Shown in pieces: positions 23,375 through 33,090 of a DNA stretch of 64,000 nt. Source of the stretch: Strobilurus pachycystidiatus (Eukaryota; Basidiomycota; Agaricomycetes; Agaricales; Physalacriaceae). The notes under the pieces were generated by a model. The model did no database searches and was not told the DNA's origin. It worked only from the letters and a program-made list of their open reading frames with translations. The translations under genes were made by a program, and so were the position numbers. Location: the NCBI GenBank assembly GCA_019915135.1, contig JAHLMK010000015.1, forward strand, positions 124,001 through 188,000, read 5' to 3'. Every line of letters starts with the position of its first letter. Within the stretch, counting starts at the first letter, position 1.

Positions 23375-23677
23375 CTATGCGTACATTCCATTCTCTCTTC
23401 CTCCTCGTCTACCGCTTCTTATCCCCGGCCTTTGGCTTGGGCGGCAAATAAGCGGAGACTCTTTCGCCTTGGGTGGGTTGTCCAATCGTGGACAGTAGCA
23501 AGGGTCGTACAGCTTCACTGGCGGGTTGCACTCCTGTGGCTTCTGGGGCTGGATGTACGCCGGGGTGCAAAGCTCGACGGCGGCTTGGGTGAGGGAGGCG
23601 GATGTCTTGTGTGGGATGGCTGGTCGTACCGGCGCCTGGCCGTACGGTTGAGGGTTGACGCGGAAGTATCCTGACAT
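23375..23677 (-). pseudogene. Small Pro-rich protein, diverged copy 1
   Basis: It starts MSGYFRVNPQPYGQAPVRP like the 26968 copy. A frame shift then turns the Pro/Lys repeat (PPPPKPP in the paralogue) into an Ala/Leu stretch (TSASLTQAAVELC), before AYIQPQ and NPPVK return in the original frame. The tail is out of frame again (CRPSQRPGIRSGRRGG). The compensating shifts and loss of the repeat suggest drift without selection, although the frame remains open for 100 codons and a short product cannot be excluded. Confidence 0.6.
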
Positions 23678-23770
23678 ATTGTCGGGTGCGGTGTTGAATG
23701 GTTCGCTGGGTGCGGGGGTGAATGTTCAGAATGGTGATCGTGGCCTTCTCACTGCATACATCGTCATCAT

Positions 23771-25941
23771 TCAATGCTCGCTATTCGGAAGTCATCAACG
23801 ACAGCCATCATCAGAAAAACTCGCCACATACCACATGTTGAACCCAACAGAAAACTTCGTCTTCGTATTCGCTTTCACGAGCCTCGACCTCTCCTTCATC
23901 AACTCCTTCCTTTCTTCTTCCGTCTCTTTTCGCGTAACAGTCAACTCGCCTACGTAAGCAAGAATCTCATCCACCAGCTCCACAGGAAGTCGCTCAAGAA
24001 TAGCCGGCCGCGCCGCGTCCGCGTACCATTCATATTGTCGCGGAGGGATTGTAGCCGTAGATGGAATGTCCCTATCTGGGTTCACGAGGAAGAAAGCGAG
24101 GATCTTGCGATGTCCTGGTTTCGTCGGGTCCGTGAGGGAGAATGGTTGTACCTATCAGGTGTCGATGATATGAGTAAATGAGAGAAGAAAGAGAGATAAT
24201 ATACCTGGTGCTGGTAGATATTTGGGAAAGCAATACAGCGGCCTCCCCGCGTCTGAACGACGCCAAGGTCCTGTACGAGAGAGGAATCTCTAAACACATC
24301 CTGAGTAGACAGACATGGTATACGGACTGGGAAGCACCGTACCTGACAAGGTCGAATAGAATCTTGGTGCAGACTTCGTCGTCTTGTCCGTCATATAACG
24401 GCTCTGTGACGGCAGTGCGGAAGGCAAGGTAAGATGGTTTGATGTTCTCCTCGTCGTAATACTGTAAAATGAGGGCGTCAGTCACAGATGAGAGCAAAGC
24501 GCAGGGCTTGACGAACGTAGATGAACGTCGAAACAATCTCTTCATTGAGCATCCCTGCGAGCGCATGACTTCAGAAGGATTGAAAGGTCGTAAACTGTGC
24601 CGACCTTCAACATGCCAGGACCCGCCGGGGTAGTTGGGTTTCTCCGGAGTCAAAACGATGTTGGCTAGTTTGACGATGATTTGTAGCGTCGAGCCCGCTA
24701 AAGAGACCGTCCTCTTCACCACGTCCAGCGCTCCGACATACGCGTCCAGCCCTTCGGGCAGGCGTTTGGGTTGCGTCATATACCAGTCGTCGTACTCCTC
24801 GTCGGTCCAGTCCTCTGAGTCTATTCCATAATCCAAAGCTGATGGAGGCCCTGTCGACCTCCCATCCTTATTCGTCCATACACACGGAATACCCATGATC
24901 TGGATAGCAGGGAAATCGCGAAAGTACCACTTGGGCTCGGTTACCGTGCGATGTTTTGAGAGAGGACGCTCGAGATCGGATAGAACGCGCTCGAACATGG
25001 GGACAGCCAACGTAACGAGGTCGTCGATGACTGGATAGAGCGCAGCGTGCGTTCCGGGGTGAAGGTTGTTGATGTACGTGCCAACAGCCAAGTGAGCGAT
25101 CCCGTGTATATCGACGTGAAAATCGGATGGGAGCCATGCAAACTGGTCCGAGACGAATTGGGAGTCATCTTCATCGGGGATATCGGGCTCTTCGATGAGC
25201 TCGAGCTCGTCACCAACGCGCTGCCACGTATCTCTGTAGGCAAGGGGGTAGAGAGAAGGATGCACGAGATCGAGGACTTGACCATCGGAGCCTGGATGCC
25301 AATCTCGTTTGTCTTCGTGAACGTCCTCCAAGACAGCCACGCAGGTAAGCAAGCGGTTCCTGAGATCCCCGGAGACAAGAGAATCGGACTGCCAGACACG
25401 CTCGTAGCACGATACCTCGATACCCGATTTTGCGTCTCGAAGCTTAGCATACCCTTCCAATTCGGCAAGCACGTAATCGACCTGCAAAGCACGCATGATT
25501 TCTTTGAACACAAGTAGCCAGAAAAGAAGAGCATCTAACCATTTTCTCAGTCAATTTCCAATGTTCCGGTTCCTCCTTCTGCTCCTGCTCAATCGCCTCT
25601 TTCCGCCACCGAGCCAATATCTCCGGGTTCTTCATCTTCTCGTACCAGTCCTTCTTATCGCGAATCATAGAGGACAATTCACACATTCGGAATTCAACAA
25701 CGGTGCGAGGGGAATCTCCCCACTCTTCCGAGCTTCGGAAGTCATCCGAGTCCGAGCCGCTAGACAACTCGCAGAACGGATGCGGATAGGAGCCGTCGAA
25801 GATCTCCATGGCGCGGTCGTGCGCTCGAACACATGGGTCCTGTACGTCGTCGGGGTGCACGGGTCGGGGCCAGACGGGCGGGGCGCCCTTTTCCGCCGGT
25901 TCGTTCATCAATTTGATCATCCAGTCGGGCTCTTGGTACAT
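23771..25941 (-). CDS. DUF4246 family protein, copy C
   Basis: The start is the ATG at 25941 (MYQEPDWMIKLMNEPAEKG). Exon 1 is 25540-25941 (134 codons) and exon 2 is 24605-25481. Exon 3 starts with the G completing HVEG and reads MLNEEIVSTFIY, followed by exons carrying YYDEENIKPSYLAFRTAVTE, DLGVVQTRGGRCIAFPNIYQH and GHRKILAFFLVNPDRDIPS. The tail intron (GTATGT donor) would place the stop at 23771; otherwise it is at 23795. The joined protein is a full-length DUF4246 member and no lesion is visible. HVEG, NIYQH and the following Arg are the candidate metal and co-substrate residues (inference). No signal peptide is seen. It is the right member of the duplicated unit. Confidence 0.87.
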
Positions 25942-26665
25942 GGTCGCAAGGTCAAAGTAGATTATGTACGCGTGATTTGGTCGCAGTGCTGGAAGTCCCA
26001 CGCGCAGAGTCTAGCGACGCGTTGCGTGAGGGACGTGGCTTGCAACGTCGTTGTTGATCGTGGTAGGGCGAATCAAGGAGGATTTGTGTACACTGTCACT
26101 ACGCGGCGATTCCCCACGATCGATCTCGGGCCGGAACCCGCGCTGCAACTCTCCTCTTCAAACATTGGAACAACCAAGCAAACAACGCTCTTGGTGACGT
26201 CTAGGCGCAAATTCAACGCGAGGCCTCTTTCCCCAAAACTCTGAACAAGATCTGTAGCTCCCTCAGGGGATGTGCTGCCTCTCTTACGCACTTCGAGCTG
26301 TCAAAGTCTAGGATAGACCGCCGAACTGACCTATCTGTGACTGCATCCCACCCACCACCAGCCAACCACACTGCTCGTGAGATGCGTCTCGGTACGTTAA
26401 CTTAGACAAGCCCCGAGCTTACCCTTGCGAGAACTGACAAGGCCTGCTGCTTCATTTTATCAAGCCGCCTTGAAGGTTGGAGAGGCATAAGTATCGTCGG
26501 ACCTGCGCTGGAATTTTTGCAGGCAAGTCAGGTCACAACACCTCTTATTGACGCTCAAAGCCCTTGTCGCAACTACTTTACTGAATGCCAGAACTCTTAC
26601 ATTGGCTCAAAGTCCTTACAAATACAAACTGTCCATACATTCCATCTTCTTCTTCTCCTCCTCCT
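25942..26665. other. Spacer upstream of DUF4246 copy C
   Basis: It is related to the spacer at 22678-23374 (part of the duplication) and should contain the promoter of copy C. An antisense 249-codon plus-strand frame (25495-26244) is a shadow of exon 1 and has no domain. Confidence 0.5.
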
Positions 26666-26968
26666 TTACCGCTTCTTATCCCCGCCCTTTGGCTTCGGCG
26701 GCGAATAAGCAAACGGGGAGCCTTTCGGCTTGGGTGGGTCGTTCAATCGCGGACCGTAGCCAGGGTCGTACGGCTTCACTGGTGGGTTGTACGCCTGTGG
26801 CTTCACTGGTGGGTTGTACGCCTGGGGCTGGATGTACGCCGGCGGCTTGGGAGGAGGTGGTGCGAAGCTTGACGGCGGCTTGGGTGGGGGAGGCGCGTTG
26901 TGTGGGATGGGTGGTCGTACCGGCGCCTGGCCGTGCGGTTGGGGGTTGACGCGGAAGTATCCTGACAT
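26666..26968 (-). CDS. Small Pro-rich cytosolic protein, copy 2
   Basis: A single open frame of 100 residues starts MSGYFRVNPQPHGQAP. It contains repeated PPPPKPP units, two exact PQAYNPPVK repeats and a Lys-rich end (KPKGGDKKR). There is no signal peptide, TM or Cys. The composition suggests a disordered, possibly SH3- or WW-binding protein, but no function can be assigned. A TATA-like element sits about 105 bp upstream. It lies upstream of DUF4246 copy C in the same orientation. Its duplicate at 23375-23677 is degenerate. Confidence 0.65.
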   Translation of the reverse strand: MSGYFRVNPQPHGQAPVRPPIPHNAPPPPKPPSSFAPPPPKPPAYIQPQAYNPPVKPQAYNPPVKPYDPGYGPRLNDPPKPKGSPFAYSPPKPKGGDKKR

Positions 26969-27073
26969 GTTGTCGTTTGGATCTGTGGGTGGTTGGTTGG
27001 GTGCGGTGGTGAATGCTGGGTGCGTTAGGTGGGTGAGTAGGCTGCTGATACTCGACTGATGAATAGCAGGCCT

Positions 27074-27081
27074 CTTTTATA
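27074..27081 (-). promoter_or_regulatory. Candidate TATA box of the Pro-rich gene
   Basis: On the minus strand TATAAAAG lies about 105 bp upstream of the ATG at 26968, close to the consensus. Confidence 0.5.
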
Positions 27082-27666
27082 CCTCCTCGCAGCTACTCTA
27101 CAGCTGCAATGACCCGGGCATTGTTCTCATTGTCGTGCAAGCATAACACTGTAAGTGGCCATCAATGGACGTGCAAAGGCCCAGTGCAACGCAGCAATGC
27201 TACCGGATCAGCGGTAACCATCGAATGGATGGCTGTGGGCGCATTGTTCAACAAAAAAGTACCCCGATTGTGGACAATATCAATGACGTCTCGTTTAGGT
27301 CGTTCCATAGACCCTTTGCAGGGAGGCTACAGGTCAGTGCTGCTTGAAAGGGTCTCTCCGCAGAATCAGTCGTTCAATGGAGTAGCTGCCAAGATAGTCG
27401 GTGTCGAGTGGCGGCAACGGCCCACCGGTCCGTTGATTTTCAGAGCATGGCCGCGCCAAACACCCGCAAAGTGATCCCTTCCCCTCGTCCCGCACCCCTT
27501 TTTCCTCCCACAACCAAACGCGCCAATCCGGACGCGTCGGGATCTGCCATCTTCCGTTCCGCCCTGCGTCCGTTGCCACTCCGCCGACGCTCTTGACGCT
27601 GCCTCTGTCGGCAGCCACCCACTTGGACGCCAAAGCTAAAGCGAAAGCGAATCGGGAGCGACGACG
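27082..27666. other. Divergent promoter interval
   Basis: This is the region between the Pro-rich gene and the acidic protein gene. Short frames on both strands have no domains. Pyrimidine tracts near 27480-27510 could belong to a promoter. Confidence 0.45.
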
Positions 27667-28443
27667 ATGTTCGGGCTGATCAGGCGGATCTCGCACAGTG
27701 TGCTGCCTCGCGTTGATAGGCCGTGGGATGACGATGGTGCGTTCTTTTGCAGTGCTTCACACTTTCAGTTCCCCTCCACGCTATCCGCTGCTTCTCCTCT
27801 CCTACATCCCCCCGCACTCGCTAACGCCCTTCACCCACCAGCCACGTCGACCGCGCCAAAAACCACATCCCGAAAACGCCGACTGTCTTCGACCGAGCGG
27901 GAAGACGGCCCGAAGAGAGCGCGCGGCGACACGCCCGTCACTCCCTTCGACGAGCTCCCGCCGCCTCTCGCAGAGACCAAGGACGTCAAGGATGTGACGC
28001 GCGGCGTAAACCAGGTCGATCTGAACGCCGATGACAAATCGCATGAAGCGGTAGAGGTAGCGGCAGCCGTCCCGCTCCCGGAAGCAGACGACGAGGAGCT
28101 GGAGGAGGAGGAAAAGGCGGACAGTATCGCGTCCACGCCAGAGCCCACGACCGTGGAACTTCCTGCCAGCGACGACGCCCCTGCTGTCGAGGCGGATCCC
28201 CCATCCGTCGATGCTGCACCTGCTGCAGTCGCTATCCCATCTACCGACGACGACGACGACGCCGTCGCTACACCCGTCAGCTCCGAGGTCGCTCCATCCA
28301 CCAGCTCCGATGTGGCAGCTGCACCTCCTACCACCACAGACGACGCCGAACCGCCCTCGCCGAAGGCAGAGGTCGAACACGTCGAGCACGCCAGCAGCCC
28401 ACTTGCGGATGACGATGTCAAGGGCAAAGCCAAGGCGGAGTGA
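27667..28443 (+). CDS. Acidic, low-complexity protein with basic N terminus
   Basis: Two exons (27667-27736 and 27842-28443; intron GTGCGT..CCAG) give 223 residues. The N terminus is MFGLIRRISHSVLPRVDRPW. A basic patch (SRKRRLSS, GPKRARGD) looks like a bipartite nuclear signal. The rest is Asp/Glu/Ala/Pro/Val-rich, with DDEELEEEEKAD and a DDDDD run, and is almost surely disordered. No domain is recognised. Synonymous-looking GC-rich third positions support real coding. A nuclear role is inference only. Confidence 0.65.
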   Translation: MFGLIRRISHSVLPRVDRPWDDDGAFFCSASHFQFPSTLSAASPLLHPPALANALHPPATSTAPKTTSRKRRLSSTEREDGPKRARGDTPVTPFDELPPPLAETKDVKDVTRGVNQVDLNADDKSHEAVEVAAAVPLPEADDEELEEEEKADSIASTPEPTTVELPASDDAPAVEADPPSVDAAPAAVAIPSTDDDDDAVATPVSSEVAPSTSSDVAAAPPTTTDDAEPPSPKAEVEHVEHASSPLADDDVKGKAKAE

Positions 28444-28955
28444 TCATTCCTCTTCCCGCCTTGCCTCTCCATATCCATTATCACTCGTTCCCTAAATTAC
28501 ATTATACATAGCTCATGTAACGTAAGTACATACCCTCTTTCGCATATCTATCTCAATCTCTTGTTCTACGCATATCCATATCCCTTGACATGTCCTTAAC
28601 CTTCCACTTCTTACTTATTCATCGCTGCTGCTTGTGTAACTCGCTTTCATTCCTTCTCTTTATGCCAGGATAACGAAGTGCTCTTGTCACTCTGTTGAAC
28701 GACACACTCTTGCCACCTATTGAAAGAGACATTTTCGAAAGACCCCTAGTGTGGCGTCAGTCGATGGTCAATCCGATGGTCGAGTGTGCGGGTTACATTG
28801 TTCAGGGACCAAGTAAGTACTTTAATTGACCACGCCAACAGGAAACTTTGACCGTGGACAGGACAATGCACCTCGCCAAGTCAGCGATCAATGCGACTCT
28901 CATTGAGACTGGTATAAGTACGGGACGAAAGAATGCTACTATTCATAGTCCAGCG

Positions 28956-29591
28956 ATGCCCTCCCATAGCGATAAACACCAGCAGTCGCGTTCCCACTCT
29001 TCACGGCACGCGATCCCTACTCACCAGGCGTTGAACCCCGCCTACGTGCCTCCGCCTCCGCAGATGGCTACACTCATTCCGGCGCACTACGTTCCCGCCC
29101 AGTCCAACATGGCAATCCCGCATCCCACATACGCGCGGCATCCGTCTCAGCGTGTTCAATCCCAGCCCAATCACCCGCACCCTAATCAGACTCAGGCTCA
29201 CGTTCCTTCTGGACACGGAAACTACCCTCCTTCTTCTCGTACCCACCACGCCCAGCCCCTCGACCCAGCCTCAGACTCGGACGGGTCGTCCGTGTACGAG
29301 TACATGGAGCCTTCCCCACCTGCCGGACTACTACACGCGCCACTTCCCTCTTACCCAGGCGACGGCCGGACGTTCCGTCCCCGGGCGGAGGGGCAGACTC
29401 GGAGGACGTATCAGGGTAGGCCGTTGACGCCGTACGCGGAGGCGGAGGTGTTTCAACAACAGGCTCAGGCTCAGGCTCAGGTGGGGATGTACTCAAGTTC
29501 GTCTGCTCAGCCAGGACCGAGCGTGCCACCGGACAATTTGGGTCCCTCGATTCGGAGGAACAAGGAGAGTGGGTGGAAGGGGAAGAGATAA
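28956..29591 (+). CDS. Pro/Gln/His-rich disordered protein, copy 1
   Basis: The open frame gives 211 residues from MPSHSDKHQQSRSHS. This Met was chosen because the copy at 31627 starts at the same place; the frame is open further upstream to 28848. The N-terminal half is His/Pro/Gln-rich (ALNPAYVPPPPQ, RHPSQRVQSQPN). A conserved acidic/Tyr block, SDGSSVYEYME, follows, then LPSYPGDGRT, RPLTPYAEAEVFQQQAQAQ and a basic end, SIRRNKESGWKGKR. No TM or signal peptide is seen. The conserved second half against the freely drifting first half suggests selection on the YEYME and GWKGKR parts. Function is unknown. It belongs to a direct tandem duplication with 31627-32298. Confidence 0.65.
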   Translation: MPSHSDKHQQSRSHSSRHAIPTHQALNPAYVPPPPQMATLIPAHYVPAQSNMAIPHPTYARHPSQRVQSQPNHPHPNQTQAHVPSGHGNYPPSSRTHHAQPLDPASDSDGSSVYEYMEPSPPAGLLHAPLPSYPGDGRTFRPRAEGQTRRTYQGRPLTPYAEAEVFQQQAQAQAQVGMYSSSSAQPGPSVPPDNLGPSIRRNKESGWKGKR

Positions 29592-29912
29592 TGATGGGTG
29601 GGGAGATCTGAAGTGAACGCAAGAACGGTTCTTGAATATATGGAATGTACACTAAAAAGGATGAATCACAAGCGGTTATGACTATCACGAATGAACTTCA
29701 ATAACATCGACAATGAGTGAGAACTACTTTCGTGTATGCGAGCTGCGTACTTTCCAGTAAGAGGCCGACAAACCCACCGAGACGTAGAGATGCACTACTG
29801 CACCTCGTCCGGGCTCCAACACACGCGACAACACTTACCCTGTCTTGTAGATCTAAATAAACCTCTTGTTTCATGGGTGTCCATATCCTTGACATGTTCT
29901 CAACATCAAATC

Positions 29913-30119
29913 TGTGAGCAGCAAACGGGGTTGACACTACTGTATTCATAGCAAGTACATCGACTTATATACCTAGCTAATAGTACGACGTGTACATATG
30001 TACAGTACTCGTGTATCTACGTGTATTGGGAGTCATTGATATGATATATCTATCTGAACAGTCAGTGGTCAGCAGTACGTGTCAGCGACACGTCGGTCGG
30101 CTTGCTTGACATGCCAACA
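29913..30119 (-). repeat. 3' LTR of the gag-only element
   Basis: 207 bp, the 3' LTR in the element's own orientation. It differs from the other LTR by one ATGATAT insertion near 30048. Confidence 0.93.
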
Positions 30120-30140
30120 CTTCCCCTCAAGCCGACATGT

Positions 30141-30881
30141 CTACCATGCGGCATCAAAGTCGCGCTCTTCAGCACTATTGGCTGCAGCGCGGGGCTCGGG
30201 ACAATTCTGCTGGTAGTGTCCCTTATTCCTACAATTGAAGCAGGTGATCTCCGAGAGAGGACGACGGGTGCAATTGGCATCAGCACGGAAGGCGGCTTCA
30301 CGCGGCGATGATGTAGAAGCGGTCATGCGTGATTCCTCATTGAGGAGGCGGGCAATGACAAAGTCAAGAGTGAGGTCGGAGGCGGCGGTTGAATCCAGGG
30401 TGATGACAAGATTGTCAAAGGAATGAGGAAGACCCATGGTGAGCACAAGGATAATGTCTTCATCGGCAAGTGTGATTCCAGCTTGGGTGAGGCGGAACGC
30501 CACACTACGGACATCACCGATCCAAGATGACATCTTCTGATCATCAGATTTGCGCATGGTCATGAAGCGACGGCGGAGAGACATCTGGGTGGAAAAGCCA
30601 CGAGAGCGGTGAACGTTCTCCAGTTCCTGCCAGACTTCGGCAGCGGTGGGAGCGGTCATATGGGCGAGTTGGTCAACTTCAACGGCAAGTATCATTTCGG
30701 CACGAGCTTCGGCGGATTTGCGATCCCATACTCTGAGATTCGGGGCGGGACCGACGGGACGAGGTGTAGTTCCAATAGCTATGTCAAGGACATTCTTCCG
30801 AGTAAAGACGGCCTGCATGAGGACACACCAGATCTCGTAATTGTCGTTGTTGAGCTTCATAGCTCCTTTAGCTTCCGACAT
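30141..30881 (-). CDS. gag: Gag (UBN2/Copia-type) with CCHC zinc knuckle
   Basis: 246 residues from MSEAKGAMKLNNDNYEIW. The LNNDNYEIW opening, VWDRKSAEARAEMILAVE, TAAEVWQELENVH, RRRFMTMRKSDDQKMSSWI and the GLPHSFDNLVITLDS stretch are typical of Copia Gag (UBN2). The C terminus carries a CX2CX4HX4C zinc knuckle (CFNCRNKGHYQQNC) that binds RNA. The frame is intact and ends just inside the polypurine tract. The ORF can be extended upstream towards the 5' LTR, but the Met at 30881 matches where Gag proteins of this class begin. There is no protease or pol frame downstream. Confidence 0.9.
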   Translation of the reverse strand: MSEAKGAMKLNNDNYEIWCVLMQAVFTRKNVLDIAIGTTPRPVGPAPNLRVWDRKSAEARAEMILAVEVDQLAHMTAPTAAEVWQELENVHRSRGFSTQMSLRRRFMTMRKSDDQKMSSWIGDVRSVAFRLTQAGITLADEDIILVLTMGLPHSFDNLVITLDSTAASDLTLDFVIARLLNEESRMTASTSSPREAAFRADANCTRRPLSEITCFNCRNKGHYQQNCPEPRAAANSAEERDFDAAW

Positions 30882-31106
30882 GGCGATGGGTCGTGAAGGT
30901 AAGGGATTGTAAAGAGCACGGTGTCCGTGAACGGTGCGATGCGGCGGCGGCAGTATAACGATGAGTCCTGATTCGGCAACAGGAAGCCACTTGAACGGCG
31001 GAGAAACGACGCGTTGGGATTCGGCACCCAAGAAAGCCAAAGACGAGAGCGAATAGAGAAGTCGAGAATAACGGTTGTCAATGGTTAATAGCCGGGGCCC
31101 ATAACC

Positions 31107-31306
31107 TGTGAGCAGCAAACGGGGTTGACACTACTGTATTCATAGCAAGTACATCGACTTATATACCTAGCTAATAGTACGACGTGTACATATGTACAGT
31201 ACTCGTGTATCTACGTGTATTGGGAGTCATTGATATCTATCTGAACAGTCAGTGGTCAGCAGTACGTGTCAGCGACACGTCGGTCGGCTTGCTTGACATG
31301 CCAACA
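31107..31306 (-). repeat. 5' LTR of the gag-only element
   Basis: 200 bp. Followed on the minus strand by the candidate primer-binding site GGTTATGGGCCC. Confidence 0.93.
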
Positions 31307-31626
31307 AAATCTTCCATTTCCTACTGATTCATTCAAGCTATCTGTGTAATTCTCTTCCATTCCTTCTCTCAAAGCCAGGACAACGAAGTAATCCTGTCAC
31401 GGCGGGACACTTTCCACAGTGTGGCGTCGGTCAATGGTCGAGCGTGCGGGTGACTAAGTATGTCCAGAAGCCAAGTCAGTACTATGGGAGCTGATCACGC
31501 CAACAGGGAACTTGAACTATGACCGTATACGGAGAAATGCAACTCATCAACGCCACTTCCATTGCGAGTCTTGACTCGGAGATGGTATAAGTACGGGATG
31601 AAAATGCGATCCCTCGTAATTCAGCA

Positions 31627-32298
31627 ATGTCCTCCCACAGCAATAATCACCCCCAATCACGGTTGCGTTCCGACTCTTCACGGTACGCGATTCCGCCCGC
31701 GAACCATGCGGTCCGCGCGAACTCCCATACTTTGAATCCCGCAGGCATGGTTCCGCCTCCCCAGTTCCATACACTCATCCCAGCGCACAACGTGCCCCCG
31801 CAGTCCAATGTGGCGATTCAGTACCCCGCCCAACCTCGGCATCCGTCTCAGCGTGTTCAATCTCAGCCTAATCATGTTCAGGCTCCCGCCACTTCTGGGC
31901 ACGTAGTTTACCCGCACAGGCCTGCTACTGATGGACCCTCCGCATATCGTCGTACCCAACACGCACCCGAGCCCCTGGACCCAGACTCAGACTGTCATTC
32001 GGACGGGTCGTCGGTCTACGAGTACATGGAGCGTACCCCGCCCGCCGGAAACGAGCCTATCAAGTTGCCTTCTTACCCAGGAGACGGGCGGACCGTCCGT
32101 CCCCGCCCAGAGGGGCATATTCAGCATACGTATCAGAATAGGCCGTTGACGCCGTACGCGGAGGCGGAGGTGTTTCAACAACAAGCTCAGGCTCAGGTGG
32201 GGATGTGCGAAAGTTCCTCAAGACCGAGCGTGCCACAGAACAATTTGGGTTCGTCCATTCGGAGGAACAAGAACAGTGGCTGGAAGGGAAAAAGATAA
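31627..32298 (+). CDS. Pro/Gln/His-rich disordered protein, copy 2
   Basis: 223 residues from MSSHSNNHPQSRLRS. It is the same design as the 28956 gene: a Pro/His-rich N-terminal half, SDGSSVYEYME, LPSYPGDGRT, RPLTPYAEAEVFQQQAQAQ and SIRRNKNSGWKGKR. The N-terminal half has several indels against copy 1. The 5' flank (31311-31500) resembles 28600-28850 (CCATTCCTTCTCT, CCAGGA-AACGAAGT, GTGTGGCGTC-GTC), so the promoter was duplicated too. The LTR element inserted at the left edge of this unit and separates the two copies. Confidence 0.65.
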   Translation: MSSHSNNHPQSRLRSDSSRYAIPPANHAVRANSHTLNPAGMVPPPQFHTLIPAHNVPPQSNVAIQYPAQPRHPSQRVQSQPNHVQAPATSGHVVYPHRPATDGPSAYRRTQHAPEPLDPDSDCHSDGSSVYEYMERTPPAGNEPIKLPSYPGDGRTVRPRPEGHIQHTYQNRPLTPYAEAEVFQQQAQAQVGMCESSSRPSVPQNNLGSSIRRNKNSGWKGKR

Positions 32299-32689
32299 TG
32301 CTAAGTGAGGAATGTGAGAGCAAGAACGAGAATGAATGACGCTGAATGGATACATTTATATGGCAGAGCGAATGTAAATGTAGTACTGAGAATGAATGAC
32401 CAGCGAGTATGGAATGAACTTGAGGGGAATGGAAATTAGAAAGAAGTTTCACAGGAAAGACTAATGCGAACACGAGCTTCGTGATAAGAGCTCGAGAAAG
32501 ACCTACAAGGGAAATGAAGCCATGCACTACTGCACCTCGGCCGGACTCCCCACAAGCAAACGGACACCGTGATGCGACGACCCTCGTCGAGAGCCCACTT
32601 TTTGGTCGTCGGTACTGTGCCGTAGGGGAATCACAATGTCTGTCCACAAAGGGGCGTGGTCAATGTCGACGGCACACCAAAACTTGAAC

Positions 32690-33090
32690 CTAGACACACT
32701 CGCGAGGGAATATTGGACTCTTCTGAGAGAGTCGCATCCCTACCCGCGAACGATCTGCGTGAAGATGTCGGCGAGTGTTTCGACTGGGATACGGCGGATG
32801 GGAGACAGTATCGCCGTATAGTCCTTGTATGCTTGTTTGAAAGACTTGTGCTCACCGGTGAGGGCACGAAGAGCCAGCCTGAGACGGGACATTTTATCAG
32901 GGACCCGGTGTATGTCGTCTGGATAGCGGGGACGGAGTCTTCAAGTATGGTATGAGCCTGTTCGGAAGTGGGCACTTCGTTTGAAGAGATTTCTCGAAGG
33001 ACCTGCCCGTGCACGGAGCACGTGCCCAGTAGCAAGCCCAACAACTTAGAGAAGCACCTGCACAGCCAGAACAGACGCAAGGTGCGCCTT
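32690..33090 (-). pseudogene. F-box-type protein relic
   Basis: On the minus strand one frame reads SSNEVPTSEQAHTILEDSVP, the N-terminal helix typical of Agaricomycete F-box proteins. A frame offset by one base then reads DKMSRLRLALRALTGEHKSF, continues AYKDYTAILSPIRRIPVETL, and ends in DIFTQIVRG and a stop. The SPIRR-P-E-L-EIF core is the family F-box. The one-base shift near 32890 and the stop right after the F-box, where LRR-like repeats should follow, mark it as a truncated dead copy. F-box proteins deliver substrates to SCF ubiquitin ligases. Confidence 0.65.

Larger units (their letters stand above)
20536..26968. repeat. ~3.2 kb tandem duplication: DUF4246 gene + spacer + Pro-rich gene
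   Basis: Unit 1 is 20536-23677 and unit 2 is 23771-26968. Each holds a DUF4246 gene on the minus strand, a ~700 bp spacer with shared words (CGTCGTTGTTGATCGTGGTA, CGGGCCG, CGCGCTGCAACTCT) and a Pro-rich gene. Gene order, spacing and orientation are the same. The spacer similarity shows the block was duplicated as one piece, not gene by gene. Confidence 0.75.
29913..31306 (-). mobile_element. Compact gag-only Copia-type LTR retrotransposon
   Basis: The element is 1394 bp and complete. It has LTRs at 29913-30119 (207 bp) and 31107-31306 (200 bp) that are almost identical except for a 7 bp indel. They begin TG and end CA when read on the minus strand. A perfect 5 bp target duplication, AAATC, lies at 29908-29912 and 31307-31311. 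On the minus strand the 5' LTR is followed directly by GGTTATGGGCCC, a likely tRNA primer site, and the 3' LTR is preceded by a polypurine tract, GAGGGGAAG. The only protein is a Gag; protease, integrase and reverse transcriptase are absent, so it must move with enzymes from another element. Near-identical LTRs and an intact duplication indicate recent insertion. Confidence 0.93.

Noticed and set aside
25495..26244. 249-codon plus-strand frame
   Set aside because: Antisense to exon 1 of DUF4246 copy C; copies A and B have the same shadow and it is not conserved as protein.
27802..28484. Long minus-strand frames (195 and 217 codons) over the acidic protein gene
   Set aside because: Shadows of the GAC/GAG-rich plus-strand coding sequence. 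The spliced plus-strand protein has a proper intron and a sensible start.
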